64,000 nucleotides of DNA. Origin: Ruminococcus sp. Its GTDB lineage: Bacteria > Bacillota > Clostridia > Oscillospirales > Ruminococcaceae. Made by a program: the position numbers and the translations under genes. Each line of letters starts with the position of its first letter. The stretch's first letter is position 1. Of the stretch, positions 25,605-35,311 are shown piece by piece. The stretch is from the NCBI GenBank assembly GCA_017441505.1, contig JAFRXL010000001.1:1-64000 (forward strand), in the 5' to 3' direction. The notes under the pieces are model-generated. The model worked only from the letters and a program-made list of their open reading frames with translations. It made no database searches and had not been told where the DNA came from.

Positions 25605-25644
25605 TAAATATTACAGGAAATTAAGTGAATGCGAGGGCTGCGAT

Positions 25645-27015
25645 TTGAAAGACAATACGGCTGTTATAAATGAGATCAGACAGATATTCGGAGATAGTGA
25701 AAAATATGCGTATGTACGCAGTTTCGGATGTCAGCTCAATGTCTCAGACGGCGAAAAAATAAAGGGACTGCTCCGGAAAATGGGGTATTCATTTACGGAC
25801 GACGAGAATAAGGCTGACCTTATCATACTAAATACCTGTGCAGTGCGTGAATCGGCTGAGGACAGAGTTTTCGGCATTGTCGGAAGTATGAAAAAACTCA
25901 AAGAGACAAAACCTTCACTGATTATCGGTATTGCAGGCTGCATGACCGCTCAGGAGCATATTGCGGAAAAGATAAAAAAATCGTATCCGCAGGTTGATCT
26001 GGTACTTGGTACGTCCGCTATAAGTGCTTTGCCGTCACTGCTGCTGGAAAGTATGAAAGGCAAGAAGTTCTCGGCTGACATCTCTGAGTATGACGATTTC
26101 TCAGAAGCGGTCGAACAGGTGCGTGAGAGCACTTTCAAGGCTTCTGTCCCGATAATGTTCGGATGCAACAATTTCTGTACCTACTGTATTGTGCCGTATG
26201 TCCGTGGAAGAGAGCGGAGCAGAGACCCTGAGGACATTATCAAGGAAGTCAGGGAGCTTGTATCTTCCGGCTACAAAGAGATAATGCTGCTCGGACAGAA
26301 CGTGAACTCCTACGGAAAAGACCTCAAAGACGGCATGAGCTTTCCGCAGCTTCTCAGAGAGCTCGACAAAATAGAAGGTGAGTTTATCATCCGTTTCATG
26401 TCGTCGCATCCTAAGGATGCTTCCCGTGAACTGATAGATGCTATTTTTGAATGTGAAAAGGTCGCAAAGCATCTTCATCTTCCGGTACAGAGCGGCAGCA
26501 GCGATGTGCTGAAAAGAATGAACCGCAATTATACTGTCGAAAAATACCTTGAGACAGTTGATTATATATACAGCAAAGCCCCCGATTTCTCGCTGACTAC
26601 CGATCTTATAGTCGGTTTTCCGGATGAGAGCGATGAGGACTTCAATGCTACGCTTGAACTTATAAAAAAAGTCAGGTATGATAACATCTACTCGTTTATA
26701 TACTCCAAGCGTTCCGGCACTAAAGCTGCGGCAATGCCTGATGCAATATCAGACGAGACAAAGAGTAAGCGAATGAGGACTTTGCTTGAAACTCAGCGAG
26801 AAGTATCCTCGGAGCATTACAAACGCTTCATCGGAAGGACTATGCGTGTTCTGGTTGACGATCATGCAAAGAAGCGTGAGGGATACCTAACCGGTAAGAG
26901 CAATGAGTTCATCATAGTTGAATTCGAGGGAGATGCCTCACTTATAGGTCAGTTCGTGGATGTTAAGATAACAGACGCTATGAACTGGGCTGTTGCAGGA
27001 CATATCATAAAATAA
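25645..27015 (+). CDS. miaB: tRNA-2-methylthio-N6-dimethylallyladenosine synthase
   Basis: A radical-SAM methylthiotransferase that adds the 2-methylthio group to i6A37 of tRNAs. N-terminal MTTase domain cysteines are 29 (FGCQLN), 65 (NTCAVRE) and 99 (AGCM); the radical-SAM cluster motif is Cys174/178/181 (CNNFCTYC); a C-terminal TRAM domain ends the protein. I start at the TTG at 25645 (GAGGG 7 bp upstream), giving 456 residues. The frame is open to a TTG at 25576, but that TTG is the promoter -35 box. Its substrate-making partner miaA lies 10 kb downstream. Confidence 0.93.
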   Translation: MKDNTAVINEIRQIFGDSEKYAYVRSFGCQLNVSDGEKIKGLLRKMGYSFTDDENKADLIILNTCAVRESAEDRVFGIVGSMKKLKETKPSLIIGIAGCMTAQEHIAEKIKKSYPQVDLVLGTSAISALPSLLLESMKGKKFSADISEYDDFSEAVEQVRESTFKASVPIMFGCNNFCTYCIVPYVRGRERSRDPEDIIKEVRELVSSGYKEIMLLGQNVNSYGKDLKDGMSFPQLLRELDKIEGEFIIRFMSSHPKDASRELIDAIFECEKVAKHLHLPVQSGSSDVLKRMNRNYTVEKYLETVDYIYSKAPDFSLTTDLIVGFPDESDEDFNATLELIKKVRYDNIYSFIYSKRSGTKAAAMPDAISDETKSKRMRTLLETQREVSSEHYKRFIGRTMRVLVDDHAKKREGYLTGKSNEFIIVEFEGDASLIGQFVDVKITDAMNWAVAGHIIK

Positions 27016-27042
27016 TATATATAATAATTTTCAGGAGAAGTG

Positions 27043-28104
27043 ATGGATATGAAGAAGATTATGCCTATCATATGCCTTATGGCAGTACTTGTAGGCTGCG
27101 GAAAGGTCGATAGAGCAAGCGAGTCCGAATCCGGACCGGTCATAACAGGAGGCACGATAGCTTCTACAGAGGGAGAAACCGATGAGGAGATCGAGCCGAC
27201 TTCAAGTTCAAAAGCACAGTCAGATAAGTATAAACCGGAAGACAAAGCTCATAAGGATGAGCGTGAGCCGGTAACTACAAAGAAAACAGCCGGACGAAGG
27301 ATAAGCCACAGCGTTCCGACTCAGACTTCCATCCCTAAACCGGTAAAACCGCCGGCAAGAACAAGGACAGAACAGCCGGAAACAAATCAGGAACCTGTAG
27401 AAAACCCGAATAATAATACTCCGGTGCCGGAGAAGCCTACAGAGCCTGTAAAATTGTCTGAACAGGTGATATACAGAGGAGTGCTCAACAGCCTCATCGG
27501 CAGCGGTGAGCTTCCGGAGATAGGTTCTGTTAAGGACAGCTCCGGTGAGTACGATATAAAGGGAAATGAATTCAGCGTATCAGATATAGACGGCGACGGC
27601 AAGCCTGAGCTTATCTCACGTATAATCGCAGCTGCTCCTGAGAGCAGAATGACTGTGATATACGGAGTGAATGGAAACGGAAGTCTGTATAAAAAGCTGA
27701 GCTGCTCTGCTGATGTTACATTCTACAGCAATGGTATAGTCAAGGCTGAGTATGAGAGTCAGAGCCGTCCGGGCGGCGACTTCAAAGCTTTCGAGCTCTA
27801 TCAGCCGGACGGTGCAGGAAAATACAAGAAGATAGGTACAGTTGAAGCTCTTGACAAGGCTGAGGTTGAAAGATATGCACAGGAAGCTGCGGACGCAGGT
27901 CTTGAAGCTCCTTTCACATATCCTGAGGAAGCTGATACAAGCGGTTCCGGAAAGGTATACTACATGATGCCTGACGGTGTTACGGAAGTACTTCCGCTCG
28001 ACTATACAGAGTATGAGAGCTGGGTATCTCAGTATACAAGCGGCGGTACTGTAGACCCTGGATTTGTAAAGGTCAACAGTGATAATATAAATAAACTTAG
28101 ATAA
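27043..28104 (+). CDS. Lipoprotein with a DIDGDG calcium-type motif
   Basis: 353 residues. The lipobox LVGC follows a short signal peptide, then a long Ser/Thr/Pro/Glu-rich linker (about 25-145) and a folded C-terminal domain. The latter carries SDIDGDGKPELIS (near 185), an Asp-rich turn like FG-GAP or dockerin-type calcium loops. It is predicted to be tethered outside the membrane. RBS AGGAG, ATG at 27043; an ATG at 27049 is also possible. It is followed by a second, probably related lipoprotein after 12 bp. Confidence 0.82.
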   Translation: MDMKKIMPIICLMAVLVGCGKVDRASESESGPVITGGTIASTEGETDEEIEPTSSSKAQSDKYKPEDKAHKDEREPVTTKKTAGRRISHSVPTQTSIPKPVKPPARTRTEQPETNQEPVENPNNNTPVPEKPTEPVKLSEQVIYRGVLNSLIGSGELPEIGSVKDSSGEYDIKGNEFSVSDIDGDGKPELISRIIAAAPESRMTVIYGVNGNGSLYKKLSCSADVTFYSNGIVKAEYESQSRPGGDFKAFELYQPDGAGKYKKIGTVEALDKAEVERYAQEAADAGLEAPFTYPEEADTSGSGKVYYMMPDGVTEVLPLDYTEYESWVSQYTSGGTVDPGFVKVNSDNINKLR

Positions 28105-28116
28105 TATCAGGAGATA

Positions 28117-29388
28117 ATGATGAAAAAGCTCATAGCATTAATGTGTTTTACAGCTTTGCTTTGCGGATGCAGCAATTCAAAGAGCAGCAGCGAAGAGAGC
28201 TCTTCTGAAGCTAAAGATATTGCTCCGGTAACTGAAGCTGCTTCGGCAGTTTCAGATGATGAGTATGAAAAGAATGCCGCTGATGAAAGCTGGCGTGAAG
28301 TATACAAGGAAAATATTCTTAGTCTCAAAGAGAGTCCGGAATATAAAGAAAATATCTATTTTTCGGTATATGATATAAATAACGACGGCTGTCCGGAGCT
28401 TATCGTGAATACCAAAAACGATAATGACATGAAGAGCCAGATCTTTCAGTGTGAAGACGGCAAACTTGTGAATGCTGCGGAATATGACACTTCTTTATGG
28501 TGCGTGAACGAAAACGGTGTCTTGCTGCGGTTTGGCTATGACGAAGCTGCCGATGAGAATTATACGGACTATATCTCGTCCGGAAATAATTACAATACGA
28601 TACTTTCTGCACGCAACGCATTCAAATTGGTCGACAACAAAGAAGAGTACACTTACTTTATCGACGGCGAAGAAGTTGATGAGGATGAATATAACTCCAA
28701 GACCGGCAGTCTTGGTGAGGGATTCACTAAGGAGCTCGGATTTGATTTCGCCCTTAATGATAAGGAGATAAATGCAGTATTTGATAAAAACGGCGGCTAT
28801 GAAAAAGCCTATGCTGCTTATCTTTCAAGCGTACAGGACAAAGGCTTCGAGGAAGGTATCGCTTTTTCATTACTGGATATAAATGACGATGATGTTCCGG
28901 AACTTTTCATAAGTGACGGTGTGTCGCCTTTCTCAAGCGTTATACTGCTGACCTATGACGACGGTCTGAGAGCTATCGGCAAATTCGGAAGCTACGGCAG
29001 GATAAGCTTTGATAAGAATACCAAAGTGATCCATACAAGCAATAAGAGCATGGGATATACTTCCGGAGCCTGCATCACTCTTACTAAACGCAATAAATTG
29101 CAGCTTGACCTCAATTATATGGAGAATTCCGGTGCTGCTGAGTCTGACGGCAGCGAGGATGAGGTGTTCTATAAAATGAACGGTGTCAATATCAGCAAGG
29201 ACGATTACTACGACACTATCGATAAGTACACGACCAATGAGCAGTATTCTCTCGGACGTGATAATGATCTCAGCGATGCAAGCGTAAAAGCTCTTGAAGA
29301 GGGCAAGTATAAGAACCCTGAGCTGTTTGATCCTGAAACAGTGACCGAACCGGCTCAGTCATATGATTATAGTCAATTACAAGAGTAA
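28117..29388 (+). CDS. Lipoprotein with two Asp-rich PEL repeats
   Basis: 423 residues. Signal peptide and lipobox LLCGC, a short Ser/Glu linker, then two similar halves, each with an Asp/Asn-rich turn followed by PEL: VYDINNDGCPELIV near 90 and LLDINDDDVPELFI near 255. These loops suggest metal-binding, FG-GAP-like modules outside the cell (inference). RBS CAGGAG. Same operon as the preceding lipoprotein; function unknown. Confidence 0.82.
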   Translation: MMKKLIALMCFTALLCGCSNSKSSSEESSSEAKDIAPVTEAASAVSDDEYEKNAADESWREVYKENILSLKESPEYKENIYFSVYDINNDGCPELIVNTKNDNDMKSQIFQCEDGKLVNAAEYDTSLWCVNENGVLLRFGYDEAADENYTDYISSGNNYNTILSARNAFKLVDNKEEYTYFIDGEEVDEDEYNSKTGSLGEGFTKELGFDFALNDKEINAVFDKNGGYEKAYAAYLSSVQDKGFEEGIAFSLLDINDDDVPELFISDGVSPFSSVILLTYDDGLRAIGKFGSYGRISFDKNTKVIHTSNKSMGYTSGACITLTKRNKLQLDLNYMENSGAAESDGSEDEVFYKMNGVNISKDDYYDTIDKYTTNEQYSLGRDNDLSDASVKALEEGKYKNPELFDPETVTEPAQSYDYSQLQE

Positions 29389-29430
29389 TTTGATGTTCAC
29401 TACAAAATTGATTTTAAGGAGTAACCTACA

Positions 29431-29838
29431 ATGGATATTATAGAAATGACAAGAGAGCTCGGAAAGGCTCTCCAGAACGATGACAGATTTATCGCTTACA
29501 ACCTCGCAAAGCAGGCAAATGACAACGACAAGGAGCTCAACGATGATATTGAAAAGTTCAGCAAGCTCCGCCAGGACCTCACAACTGCTATGAGTGCTGA
29601 GGATAAGGATACAGACCTCATCAAGCAGCTCGATGAGGATATAAAGTCGACTTATCAGAAGATAATGAGCAATAAGAACATGATAGTTTTCCAGTCTGCT
29701 CAGACTGCTCTTGAAAACCTCGTTACAAATATCAACCAGATAATCTCTATGTGTGCTAACGGTGAGGACCCTGAGACTTGTCAGCCTCCTACAGGCGGAT
29801 GCTCGGGAAGCTGTGCTACCTGCGGCGGATGCGGCTGA
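29431..29838 (+). CDS. YlbF/YmcA family protein with Cys-rich tail
   Basis: 135 residues, helical YlbF/YmcA (com_ylbF) fold, with a C-terminal tail holding five cysteines (CQPPTGGCSGSCATCGGCG). In Bacillus subtilis YlbF, YmcA and YaaT form a complex that adjusts RNase Y cleavage specificity and affects competence, biofilm and sporulation, and it carries Fe-S clusters (family knowledge). Lying just upstream of mutS matches the usual ymcA position in Bacillus. RBS AAGGAG is strong. Confidence 0.88.
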   Translation: MDIIEMTRELGKALQNDDRFIAYNLAKQANDNDKELNDDIEKFSKLRQDLTTAMSAEDKDTDLIKQLDEDIKSTYQKIMSNKNMIVFQSAQTALENLVTNINQIISMCANGEDPETCQPPTGGCSGSCATCGGCG

Positions 29839-29855
29839 TATAAAGGAGATATAAA

Positions 29856-29906
29856 ATGCCGGGCATTGCCTGCCTCGGCTTGACCGACAAATATTTTGTC
29901 ATATAA
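29856..29906 (+). CDS. Candidate 16-residue ORF before mutS
   Basis: AAAGGAG lies 7 bp before an ATG that opens MPGIACLGLTDKYFVI and a TAA. The RBS is as good as that of any gene here and has no other start to serve. The ORF contains a hairpin-capable segment (gacaaatattttgtc). It could be a leader peptide or small protein; conservation cannot be checked here. Confidence 0.35.
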   Translation: MPGIACLGLTDKYFVI

Positions 29907-29938
29907 AATTTTCAACTCACGAAAGGAGTATCGAGTAC

Positions 29939-32563
29939 ATGGAGATCGACAGAAGTAAAATATCTCCCATGATGCAGCAATACCTTGAAGTTAAGGATAA
30001 ATATAAGGACTGTGTCCTGTTTTTCCGGTTGGGAGACTTTTACGAAATGTTCTTTGACGATGCAGTTGTAGTGTCAAAGGCACTTGAACTTACCCTCACG
30101 GGCAGAGACTGCGGACTTGAAGAGCGTGCTCCCATGTGCGGAGTACCCTATCATGCAGCTGATATGTACATCAAGCGGCTTATCGACCTCGGATTCAAGG
30201 TTGCAGTATGTGAGCAGCTCACTGACCCTGCGGAGACAAAGGGCATAGTAGTAAGGGACGTTATACGTGTAGTAACTCCCGGAACGCTCACAGAGACAAG
30301 TATGCTCGATGACGGCAGAAACAACTATATTTGCAGCATTTTCTATGACGAGAACGAAAAGACCTGCGGAGTTGCTTCGGCGGATATATCAACAGGTGAG
30401 GCAGCACTGAGCTTCTATGAGGGCAAGGACATGGAGTCCGGCATAATCAACGAGCTTTCACGCTGTCAGCCGGCGGAGATAATTTTCCCTGAGAGCTTCC
30501 TCGCTCTGAAAAATGTTGCTGATTTTATAAAGATAAGACTTAAATGTGCAGTCACACTCAGGGATGCGGTGTGCTTTTCACCGTCAGAAAAGAGAGCGGC
30601 GACTGCAAACGTGTTCGGAGCTTCTTCAATGGCTGAACTCGGTATCAGCGAGGACGGTGCAGACTGTGCGGCAGTATGCGGTCTTTTCGACTATATAAAC
30701 GATACCCAGAAGACCTCCGTTTCACGCTTCACTTCGATAGATATACTCAACGGCGAAGCCTATATGGGGCTTGACCTCAATGCAAGACGCAATCTTGAAC
30801 TCACCGAGACTTTACGCAGCAAAGAGAAAAAAGGCTCGCTGCTGTGGGTGCTCGACTCCACAAAGACTTCAATGGGAAGAAGACTTCTCAAAAACTGGAT
30901 AGAACAGCCGCTCAAAAGTCCGGCAAGGATAATAGAGCGACTTGATGCCGTTGAAGCACTCACAAGGAAAAGCGTTGTGCTCGGCGATATGGAGGAGCTC
31001 CTCGACAGAGTGTATGACCTTGAAAGACTTATGACAAAGGTCATGTACAAGAGTGCGAATCCCCGTGATCTGAGGTCGCTTTCTGCAACAGCGATGCAGC
31101 TCCCTGCACTTAAAGCGGAGCTTGAAAAGCTATCCGGCTCAAAGCTGCTCGCAAAGTATAACAGCGAAATATCTACACTTGACGAGATAGTCCGTCTTGT
31201 GGAGAATGCAATAATAGAAGAACCGCCGGTATCCGTAAAGGACGGCGGAGTTATCAAAGACGGCTTCAATGAAGAGCTTGACGGTCTGCGTCATATAATG
31301 AACAACGGCAAGAGCATCATTGACGAGATAGAACAGCGTGAAAAGGAAGCTACCGGCATAAAGAACCTGAAAATAGGCTTCAACAGAGTTTTCGGCTACT
31401 ATCTTGAAGTCACACGCTCCTATTATGACCTCATTCCGGAAGGCTGGATTCGTAAACAGACTCTTGCAAACGCTGAGCGATTTATAACTGAGGAACTGAA
31501 AAATGCCGAGAACGCTATCCTCGGTGCTAAGGACAAAGCCCTCGCACTTGAAGCTGATATTTTCTCGGAGGTAAGAGACTTCCTTGCGACTAAGCTTGAA
31601 GCGGTACAGAAAACAGCTTCGGCAGTCGCAGCAGTTGACGTGCTCTGCTCATTTGCAGATGTGGCACTGAAAAATCAGTACGTAAAGCCTGACATCACCA
31701 TAGACGGTGCTGTTGATATAAAAGCCGGCAGACATCCTGTTGTTGAGCTTATGCTTCAGGACGAGATGTTCGTACCGAATGATGTTTACATCGATACAAA
31801 GTCGGACAGGATGTCCATAATAACAGGACCTAATATGTCCGGTAAATCCACATATATGAGACAAACTGCACTTATAGTCCTCATGGCACAGGTCGGAAGC
31901 TTTGTTCCGGCTGACTCCGCAAGAATATCAGTCGTGGATAAGATATTCACCCGTGTCGGAGCTTCCGATGACCTTACTGCCGGACAGTCCACATTTATGG
32001 TGGAGATGAGTGAAGTTTCGGATATACTCAAAAATGCAACTCCCAACAGTCTTGTCATACTCGATGAGGTCGGAAGAGGTACTTCCACTTTCGACGGAGT
32101 AAGCATCGCCCGTGCAGTCGCAGAGCATATCTGCAATTCAAAAAAGCTCGGATGCAAGACCTTGTTTGCTACTCACTATCATGAGCTTATCGGACTTGAA
32201 AATGAGCTTGAAGGTGTAAAAAACTACAGTATCGCCGTTAACAAGCACGGCGGAACTATAAGATTTCTGAGAAAGATAGTCCGTGGCGGAGTTGACGAGA
32301 GCTACGGAGTAGATGTTGCTAAGCTTGCCGGACTTCCGGCAAAGGTAGTCAGCCGAGCAAGGGAGCTTTTAGAGGAAATGGAAAAAGCTCACAAGTCGGG
32401 CAGCAGTGTGCCTGTAAAGGAAGAGTCCGGACAGATGAGCTTCGGAGCAGTAAGCCGTGAGGATGCACTTGATATGCTCGAAAAGACCAATATTGACGAG
32501 CTTTCTGATGCTGAGTGCAGAGAATTATTAAAAGATATGCTGAAAGCGATACATAATGTCTGA
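29939..32563 (+). CDS. mutS: DNA mismatch repair protein MutS
   Basis: 874 residues. It recognises mismatches with the Phe-x-Glu motif in GDFYEMFF (about 32-39) and uses ATP through the Walker A GPNMSGKSTYMRQ (about 630), the Walker B VILDEVGRG and the switch THYHEL. Length and domain order are complete. It is followed by a small unknown gene and then mutL, so the mismatch repair pair is co-transcribed. Confidence 0.97.
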   Translation: MEIDRSKISPMMQQYLEVKDKYKDCVLFFRLGDFYEMFFDDAVVVSKALELTLTGRDCGLEERAPMCGVPYHAADMYIKRLIDLGFKVAVCEQLTDPAETKGIVVRDVIRVVTPGTLTETSMLDDGRNNYICSIFYDENEKTCGVASADISTGEAALSFYEGKDMESGIINELSRCQPAEIIFPESFLALKNVADFIKIRLKCAVTLRDAVCFSPSEKRAATANVFGASSMAELGISEDGADCAAVCGLFDYINDTQKTSVSRFTSIDILNGEAYMGLDLNARRNLELTETLRSKEKKGSLLWVLDSTKTSMGRRLLKNWIEQPLKSPARIIERLDAVEALTRKSVVLGDMEELLDRVYDLERLMTKVMYKSANPRDLRSLSATAMQLPALKAELEKLSGSKLLAKYNSEISTLDEIVRLVENAIIEEPPVSVKDGGVIKDGFNEELDGLRHIMNNGKSIIDEIEQREKEATGIKNLKIGFNRVFGYYLEVTRSYYDLIPEGWIRKQTLANAERFITEELKNAENAILGAKDKALALEADIFSEVRDFLATKLEAVQKTASAVAAVDVLCSFADVALKNQYVKPDITIDGAVDIKAGRHPVVELMLQDEMFVPNDVYIDTKSDRMSIITGPNMSGKSTYMRQTALIVLMAQVGSFVPADSARISVVDKIFTRVGASDDLTAGQSTFMVEMSEVSDILKNATPNSLVILDEVGRGTSTFDGVSIARAVAEHICNSKKLGCKTLFATHYHELIGLENELEGVKNYSIAVNKHGGTIRFLRKIVRGGVDESYGVDVAKLAGLPAKVVSRARELLEEMEKAHKSGSSVPVKEESGQMSFGAVSREDALDMLEKTNIDELSDAECRELLKDMLKAIHNV

Positions 32564-32591
32564 ATCATATATGGAAACGGAGGAATAACAG

Positions 32592-32912
32592 ATGCAGTAT
32601 TTTTGTACCAAAGATGAATTGCACGGAACTGATTGTCATGAATTTTTTAAAGGAGAGTGGGATCAGCGGTTCTGGAATGATGAGTCTATTTATATATATG
32701 ACGACGTTTTCAGAGATACCGGTCTGAGACATACGCTCAGTCTTTCACTTCCGGATTATTCCCCGTATGACCCTACAGAGATCTATCCCGATGACTGGGA
32801 TACTATAAAAAAGAAAGCGGGTCCCGATGCGACCGGAGCTTTAGCTGAGGCTGACGAATGGGTCAGGGAAGCTTTTAAAGAACACGGTATGTTTACTATA
32901 CTCGGTATCTGA
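32592..32912 (+). CDS. Small acidic protein between mutS and mutL, unknown
   Basis: 106 residues, soluble, acidic, with many aromatic residues (YFCTKDELHGTDCHEFF, YDDVFRDTGLRHTLSLSLPD, YPDDWDTIKKKAGPDA). RBS CGGAGG, ATG 28 bp after mutS, and 23 bp before mutL. It has no domain I recognise. Its place inside the mut operon may be chance or a link to repair. Confidence 0.72.
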   Translation: MQYFCTKDELHGTDCHEFFKGEWDQRFWNDESIYIYDDVFRDTGLRHTLSLSLPDYSPYDPTEIYPDDWDTIKKKAGPDATGALAEADEWVREAFKEHGMFTILGI

Positions 32913-32935
32913 TATTATAGAAAGGAGAAAAGCCA

Positions 32936-34975
32936 ATGCCGCAGATAAATCTGCTGAGCAAGGAAGTTTCGGAGCTTATAGCCGCAGGCGAAGTTATCGA
33001 GCGTCCTTCCTCGGTCATAAAAGAGCTTGTTGAGAATTCTATTGATGCCGGAGCAAGACACATAGTTGTCGAGCTAAAAAACGGCGGAAGCACCTATATG
33101 CGTGTCACAGATGACGGATGCGGTATGGCTTTTGATGATGTACCAAAGGCTTTTCTTCGTCATGCTACCAGCAAGATAAATCTTAAAGAGGACCTCGACA
33201 ATATCCTTACTCTCGGTTTCCGTGGAGAAGCTCTTGCTTCTGTATCGGCTGTATCAAGAGTGGAGCTTATGACAAAGCAGAAGGGGGAGGTCTACGGTAC
33301 TCTTTATAATATAGAAGGCAGTGAGGAGAAGTCTCACGAAAAGGGCGGCTGTCCGGACGGCACGACCATTATTATCCGTGACCTTTTCTACAACGTCCCT
33401 GCAAGACAGAAGTTCATGAAAAAGGACGTTACCGAAGCTAATGCGGTAAGTCAGATACTTCAGAAGATAACGATGTCTCACCCCGGTATAGCGTTCAAGT
33501 TCATACGTGATAACCGTGTGGAGTTCAACTCCAGCGGTGACGGCGAACTATTCTCGGCAGTATATGCTGTGTACGGACGTGATTTCGCCCGTGACCTCAT
33601 ACCTGTTGAGTACGACTATAACGGAGTAAAAGTCAGCGGATTTACTGTGAAGCCGCTCTATTCTAAGAACAACAGGGCATTTCAGAATTTCTTTGTGAAC
33701 GGACGATATGTCCGCACGAGACTTTGCTCGGTAGCACTTGAAAATGCCTATACAAATATGATAATGACGGGAAAATTCCCTGCCTGCGTGCTTATGCTGG
33801 AGCTCTCTCCGGCTGCAATGGACGTAAATATACATCCGACAAAGGCGGAAGTCCGTTTCACAGATGAAAAGACCGTTTCTGATGCTGTTTATTATGCGGT
33901 AAAGAACGCTCTTATGAACGACGGACTTATTTACGAATTCGAGCTCAAGCCACGTCCGGACTGGAACAAGCCTGTTCCGGAGCAGGAAGAGATAAAACAG
34001 CAGGAGTTCATGTTCACTCCGGTGAAGGACATCGCAGAGACTGAGCGAAAACTCGCTCAGCAGGAACAGGAGTCCGGAATTGCTCCTATATCGGAGATAA
34101 AGACAGAACCGGTGACAGCTCCGCCGGTACATCATGAAGTCGACGAAAGACCGATAACTGTGGATGTTCCGCCTTCAAGAGCCTTTGACAGACCGGAAAC
34201 TCCTGTAAAAGAGGAAAAGCCGATTGCAGCAGAAGAGACTGTTGAAACAGCGGAGACAGTCAAAGCGGAAGTTCAGGATAAGCCTGTGCCGGAGGAGAAA
34301 CCTGCCGCAGTTGAGGGATTCAGGTATCTGAACAGCAATTCCTTTGTGCAAAAGGAGCTCCCTGAGGAGAAGCCGTCTGAACCGGTTTCGGTGTGGACTG
34401 AGAAGCCGAAGATAAAGGTCATCGGAGAAGCTTTCGGGGTGTACATAATAGCCGAGATCGATGATAAGAATATGGTAATGATAGATAAACACGCAGCTCA
34501 TGAGCGGATAATATTCGAGAGACTGAAAAGCCGCAACTGCCGTCAGTACAGTCAGATGCTGATGCAGGGGGTCAAGGTGCTGCTCACAGCAGACGAGTTC
34601 AGTGCTCTTGAAGCTAATCAGGAACTTCTGGGAGACCTCGGATTTGAATTTGATTTTTCCCAGCGTCCATGCGTTGTGGCAACAGCAGTGCCAACGTTCA
34701 TTATGGAGCTTGATATGGAGGAGATCATTTCAGAACTTGCGGAGAATTTCCGCATGAATCTGCACGATCCTCAGTCTCATGCTCTTGATGATATATTACA
34801 TACTGTCGCTTGTAAATCTGCAATAAGGGGGAATGATAGAAATGATATCAGAGAATTGCAGTCATTGGCAGAACAGGTGTACTATGACGAGAGGATAAGG
34901 CATTGTCCTCACGGCAGACCGGTGATGTTCACCATGACGAAGTCAAATATTGAGCATCAGTTCGGAAGAACATAA
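32936..34975 (+). CDS. mutL: DNA mismatch repair protein MutL
   Basis: 679 residues. N-terminal GHKL ATPase: IAAGEVIERPSSVIKELVENSIDAG, DDGCGM and TLGFRGEALAS. A Pro/Glu-rich linker spans about 350-470. The C-terminal dimerisation domain carries the endonuclease motif DKHAAHERIIFE (about 515-527, DxHAxxExxxxE) and CPHGRPV near the end, so it should nick DNA like the MutL of most bacteria without MutH. Confidence 0.97.
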   Translation: MPQINLLSKEVSELIAAGEVIERPSSVIKELVENSIDAGARHIVVELKNGGSTYMRVTDDGCGMAFDDVPKAFLRHATSKINLKEDLDNILTLGFRGEALASVSAVSRVELMTKQKGEVYGTLYNIEGSEEKSHEKGGCPDGTTIIIRDLFYNVPARQKFMKKDVTEANAVSQILQKITMSHPGIAFKFIRDNRVEFNSSGDGELFSAVYAVYGRDFARDLIPVEYDYNGVKVSGFTVKPLYSKNNRAFQNFFVNGRYVRTRLCSVALENAYTNMIMTGKFPACVLMLELSPAAMDVNIHPTKAEVRFTDEKTVSDAVYYAVKNALMNDGLIYEFELKPRPDWNKPVPEQEEIKQQEFMFTPVKDIAETERKLAQQEQESGIAPISEIKTEPVTAPPVHHEVDERPITVDVPPSRAFDRPETPVKEEKPIAAEETVETAETVKAEVQDKPVPEEKPAAVEGFRYLNSNSFVQKELPEEKPSEPVSVWTEKPKIKVIGEAFGVYIIAEIDDKNMVMIDKHAAHERIIFERLKSRNCRQYSQMLMQGVKVLLTADEFSALEANQELLGDLGFEFDFSQRPCVVATAVPTFIMELDMEEIISELAENFRMNLHDPQSHALDDILHTVACKSAIRGNDRNDIRELQSLAEQVYYDERIRHCPHGRPVMFTMTKSNIEHQFGRT

Positions 34976-35003
34976 GCAACTTAATTTATTCTGGAGGACA
35001 TAT

Positions 35004-35291
35004 ATGCACATTCATTTAAGTGATAAGGTAAAATTTGTAATAGTGACATTTGTGATAGCTTTTATCGTGGTAATGAGTTTGTTTATATGGAAACCGCACA
35101 TCGTAAAAAGCAAAAACAAGTATCTGAGAACATTTTTTGTGTTCGCAATCGCATTTATTCCGGGAGTTCTGGCGGCATCAGTGTGTGCCAAGACCATAAC
35201 GACCGTATGGGATAAATTTTTTACCTCCGAAGTAGAAGAGATAGTTATTGAGGAGGAAACAGAAGAAAAGGAGAACGATAAAATAATTTGA
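35004..35291 (+). CDS. Small two-TM membrane protein, unknown
   Basis: 95 residues with two hydrophobic segments (near 8-28 and 45-65) and an acidic C-terminus (EEIVIEEETEEKEND). ATG at 35004 with TGGAGG 6 bp upstream; the open frame further upstream lies inside mutL. Function unknown. Confidence 0.65.
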   Translation: MHIHLSDKVKFVIVTFVIAFIVVMSLFIWKPHIVKSKNKYLRTFFVFAIAFIPGVLAASVCAKTITTVWDKFFTSEVEEIVIEEETEEKENDKII

Positions 35292-35311
35292 TATAAGCGA
35301 GGGATCGGGAA

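Noticed and set aside
33548..34135. 195-codon frame opposite mutL
   Set aside because: Shadow of the mutL coding sequence.
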